DNA from: Candidatus Omnitrophota bacterium
GTDB lineage: Bacteria; Omnitrophota; Gorgyraeia; 2-02-FULL-51-18
DNA length: 5,790 nucleotides
Assembly (NCBI GenBank): GCA_016196505.1
Contig: JACPXO010000070.1
Coordinates: 1 to 5,790 of the forward strand
Direction of reading: 5' to 3'
In this document: positions 5,337 to 5,790 of the stretch, piece by piece
Numbering within the stretch: position 1 is the first letter of the stretch
Layout: each line of letters starts with the position of its first letter
The notes under the pieces: generated by a model
The model's database searches: none
What the model was told of the DNA's origin: nothing
Seen by the model: the letters and a program-made list of their open reading frames with translations, nothing else
Made by a program: the position numbers and the translations under genes

Positions 5337-5790
5337 ATGCAGGTTTATACTTGTCCGACATGCGGCTCGAGCATGGAGAGGGACCTTTTGGTTTTTATCC
5401 GGCATACGGACAGCCACATCATCGATGAGCTCAAGAAAAAACATCCGGAATGGATCACGCAAGGCGGATTTTGCGTTCAGTGCCTAGATTATTTCAAGAA
5501 AGCGATGGGAAAAAGCGAAGGGTCCGCTCCGGAAGGCGCTCCGGGAGAAGCGAACATCGGCCCCCAAGGCGTGAGGCGGCGGGTGATCCTCGGGGGCTCA
5601 GCTTTTTTGATCGCGGTTTTATCGTACGCGTGGCTTTATTTTTCCCACGCGGACCGCGCCTTAAGACTTGTTTTATGGGTGCCTTTCTTCGGGAGCGCTT
5701 TTGGTTTTATGCAAGCCAGAGAAAAACTCTGTGTCGTGCTCGCGGCCAAGGGAACGCGGGATATGGACCTGGGCGAGCACAAAGTATCCA
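5337..5790 (+). CDS. Zinc-ribbon, two-TM protein of unknown function (3' end outside window)
   Basis: The frame is open from ATG 5337 to the window end (151 codons visible). The N-terminus carries CPTC (Cys6, Cys9) and a second pair CVQC (Cys46, Cys49), a four-cysteine zinc-binding set about 36 residues apart, with a charged helix-forming stretch between (28-37). A linker rich in Gly, Pro, Ser and Glu (about 58-78) and an Arg triplet (80-82) lead into two membrane helices (about 83-102 and 108-125). A charged region including QAREK (126-130), Cys132 and AAKGTRDMD (136-144) follows. The Arg cluster favours the zinc module lying in the cytoplasm, with a short outer loop between the helices. I cannot name the family. 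It follows the receiver gene by 52 nt, probably in the same transcript, so it may be a partner or target of that regulator; this is inference from position only. Confidence 0.75.
   Translation, partial: MQVYTCPTCGSSMERDLLVFIRHTDSHIIDELKKKHPEWITQGGFCVQCLDYFKKAMGKSEGSAPEGAPGEANIGPQGVRRRVILGGSAFLIAVLSYAWLYFSHADRALRLVLWVPFFGSAFGFMQAREKLCVVLAAKGTRDMDLGEHKVS

Noticed and set aside
5305..5487. 60-codon open frame overlapping the zinc-ribbon gene start
   Set aside because: It has no ribosome binding site and a composition typical of an out-of-frame reading. The frame from 5337 has AGGAG, paired cysteines and membrane helices, and stays open to the window end.

Overview
This is a chromosomal bacterial window of moderate, slightly GC-rich composition. 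It opens inside the 3' part of a 5S rRNA gene, so the left edge is the tail of an rRNA operon. Gene content (a GT-C membrane glycosyltransferase, a Cache-HAMP-PP2C phosphatase, a membrane-anchored SGNH protein, an orphan receiver domain and a zinc-ribbon membrane protein) fits a free-living or environmental diderm. My impression is of a poorly characterised lineage of the Omnitrophota/Elusimicrobiota/deltaproteobacterial kind, but nothing here fixes the taxonomy. No mobile element, tRNA or CRISPR array is visible.

Layout. 1-92: end of 5S rRNA (+). 105-144: strong stem-loop terminator with T-runs on both strands, shared by the rRNA operon and the converging gene on the other strand. 143-1636 (-): multi-pass GT-C (PMT/ArnT-like) glycosyltransferase. 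1637-1739: divergent intergenic region with a promoter-like pair and a 17-codon upstream ORF. 1740-3521 (+): RsbU/SpoIIE-type PP2C phosphatase with periplasmic sensor and HAMP. 3528-4610 (+): SGNH/GDSL-like protein, 6 nt downstream and probably translationally coupled. 4611-4921: mostly AT-rich intergenic DNA, holding a promoter-like pair, a 43-codon strongly basic small ORF with a very good ribosome binding site, and a second promoter-like pair. 4922-5284 (+): single-domain CheY-like receiver. 5337-5790 (+): zinc-ribbon/two-TM protein, cut by the window end.

How it fits together. The phosphatase would sense an extracytoplasmic cue and dephosphorylate a partner, classically a STAS anti-anti-sigma factor, which is not in the window. 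The receiver is an orphan with no kinase beside it. The SGNH protein and the glycosyltransferase point to envelope or exopolysaccharide chemistry. The most unusual signal is regulatory. Three independent upstream regions carry the same arrangement, TTG-N-(A/C)-A, exactly 17 bp, then TAANCT. In two of them the -10 runs on into TAARCTA-N3-GCC and an ATG sits 7-9 nt downstream of the hexamer with no Shine-Dalgarno sequence, which suggests a lineage-specific promoter form that can give leaderless or near-leaderless mRNAs.
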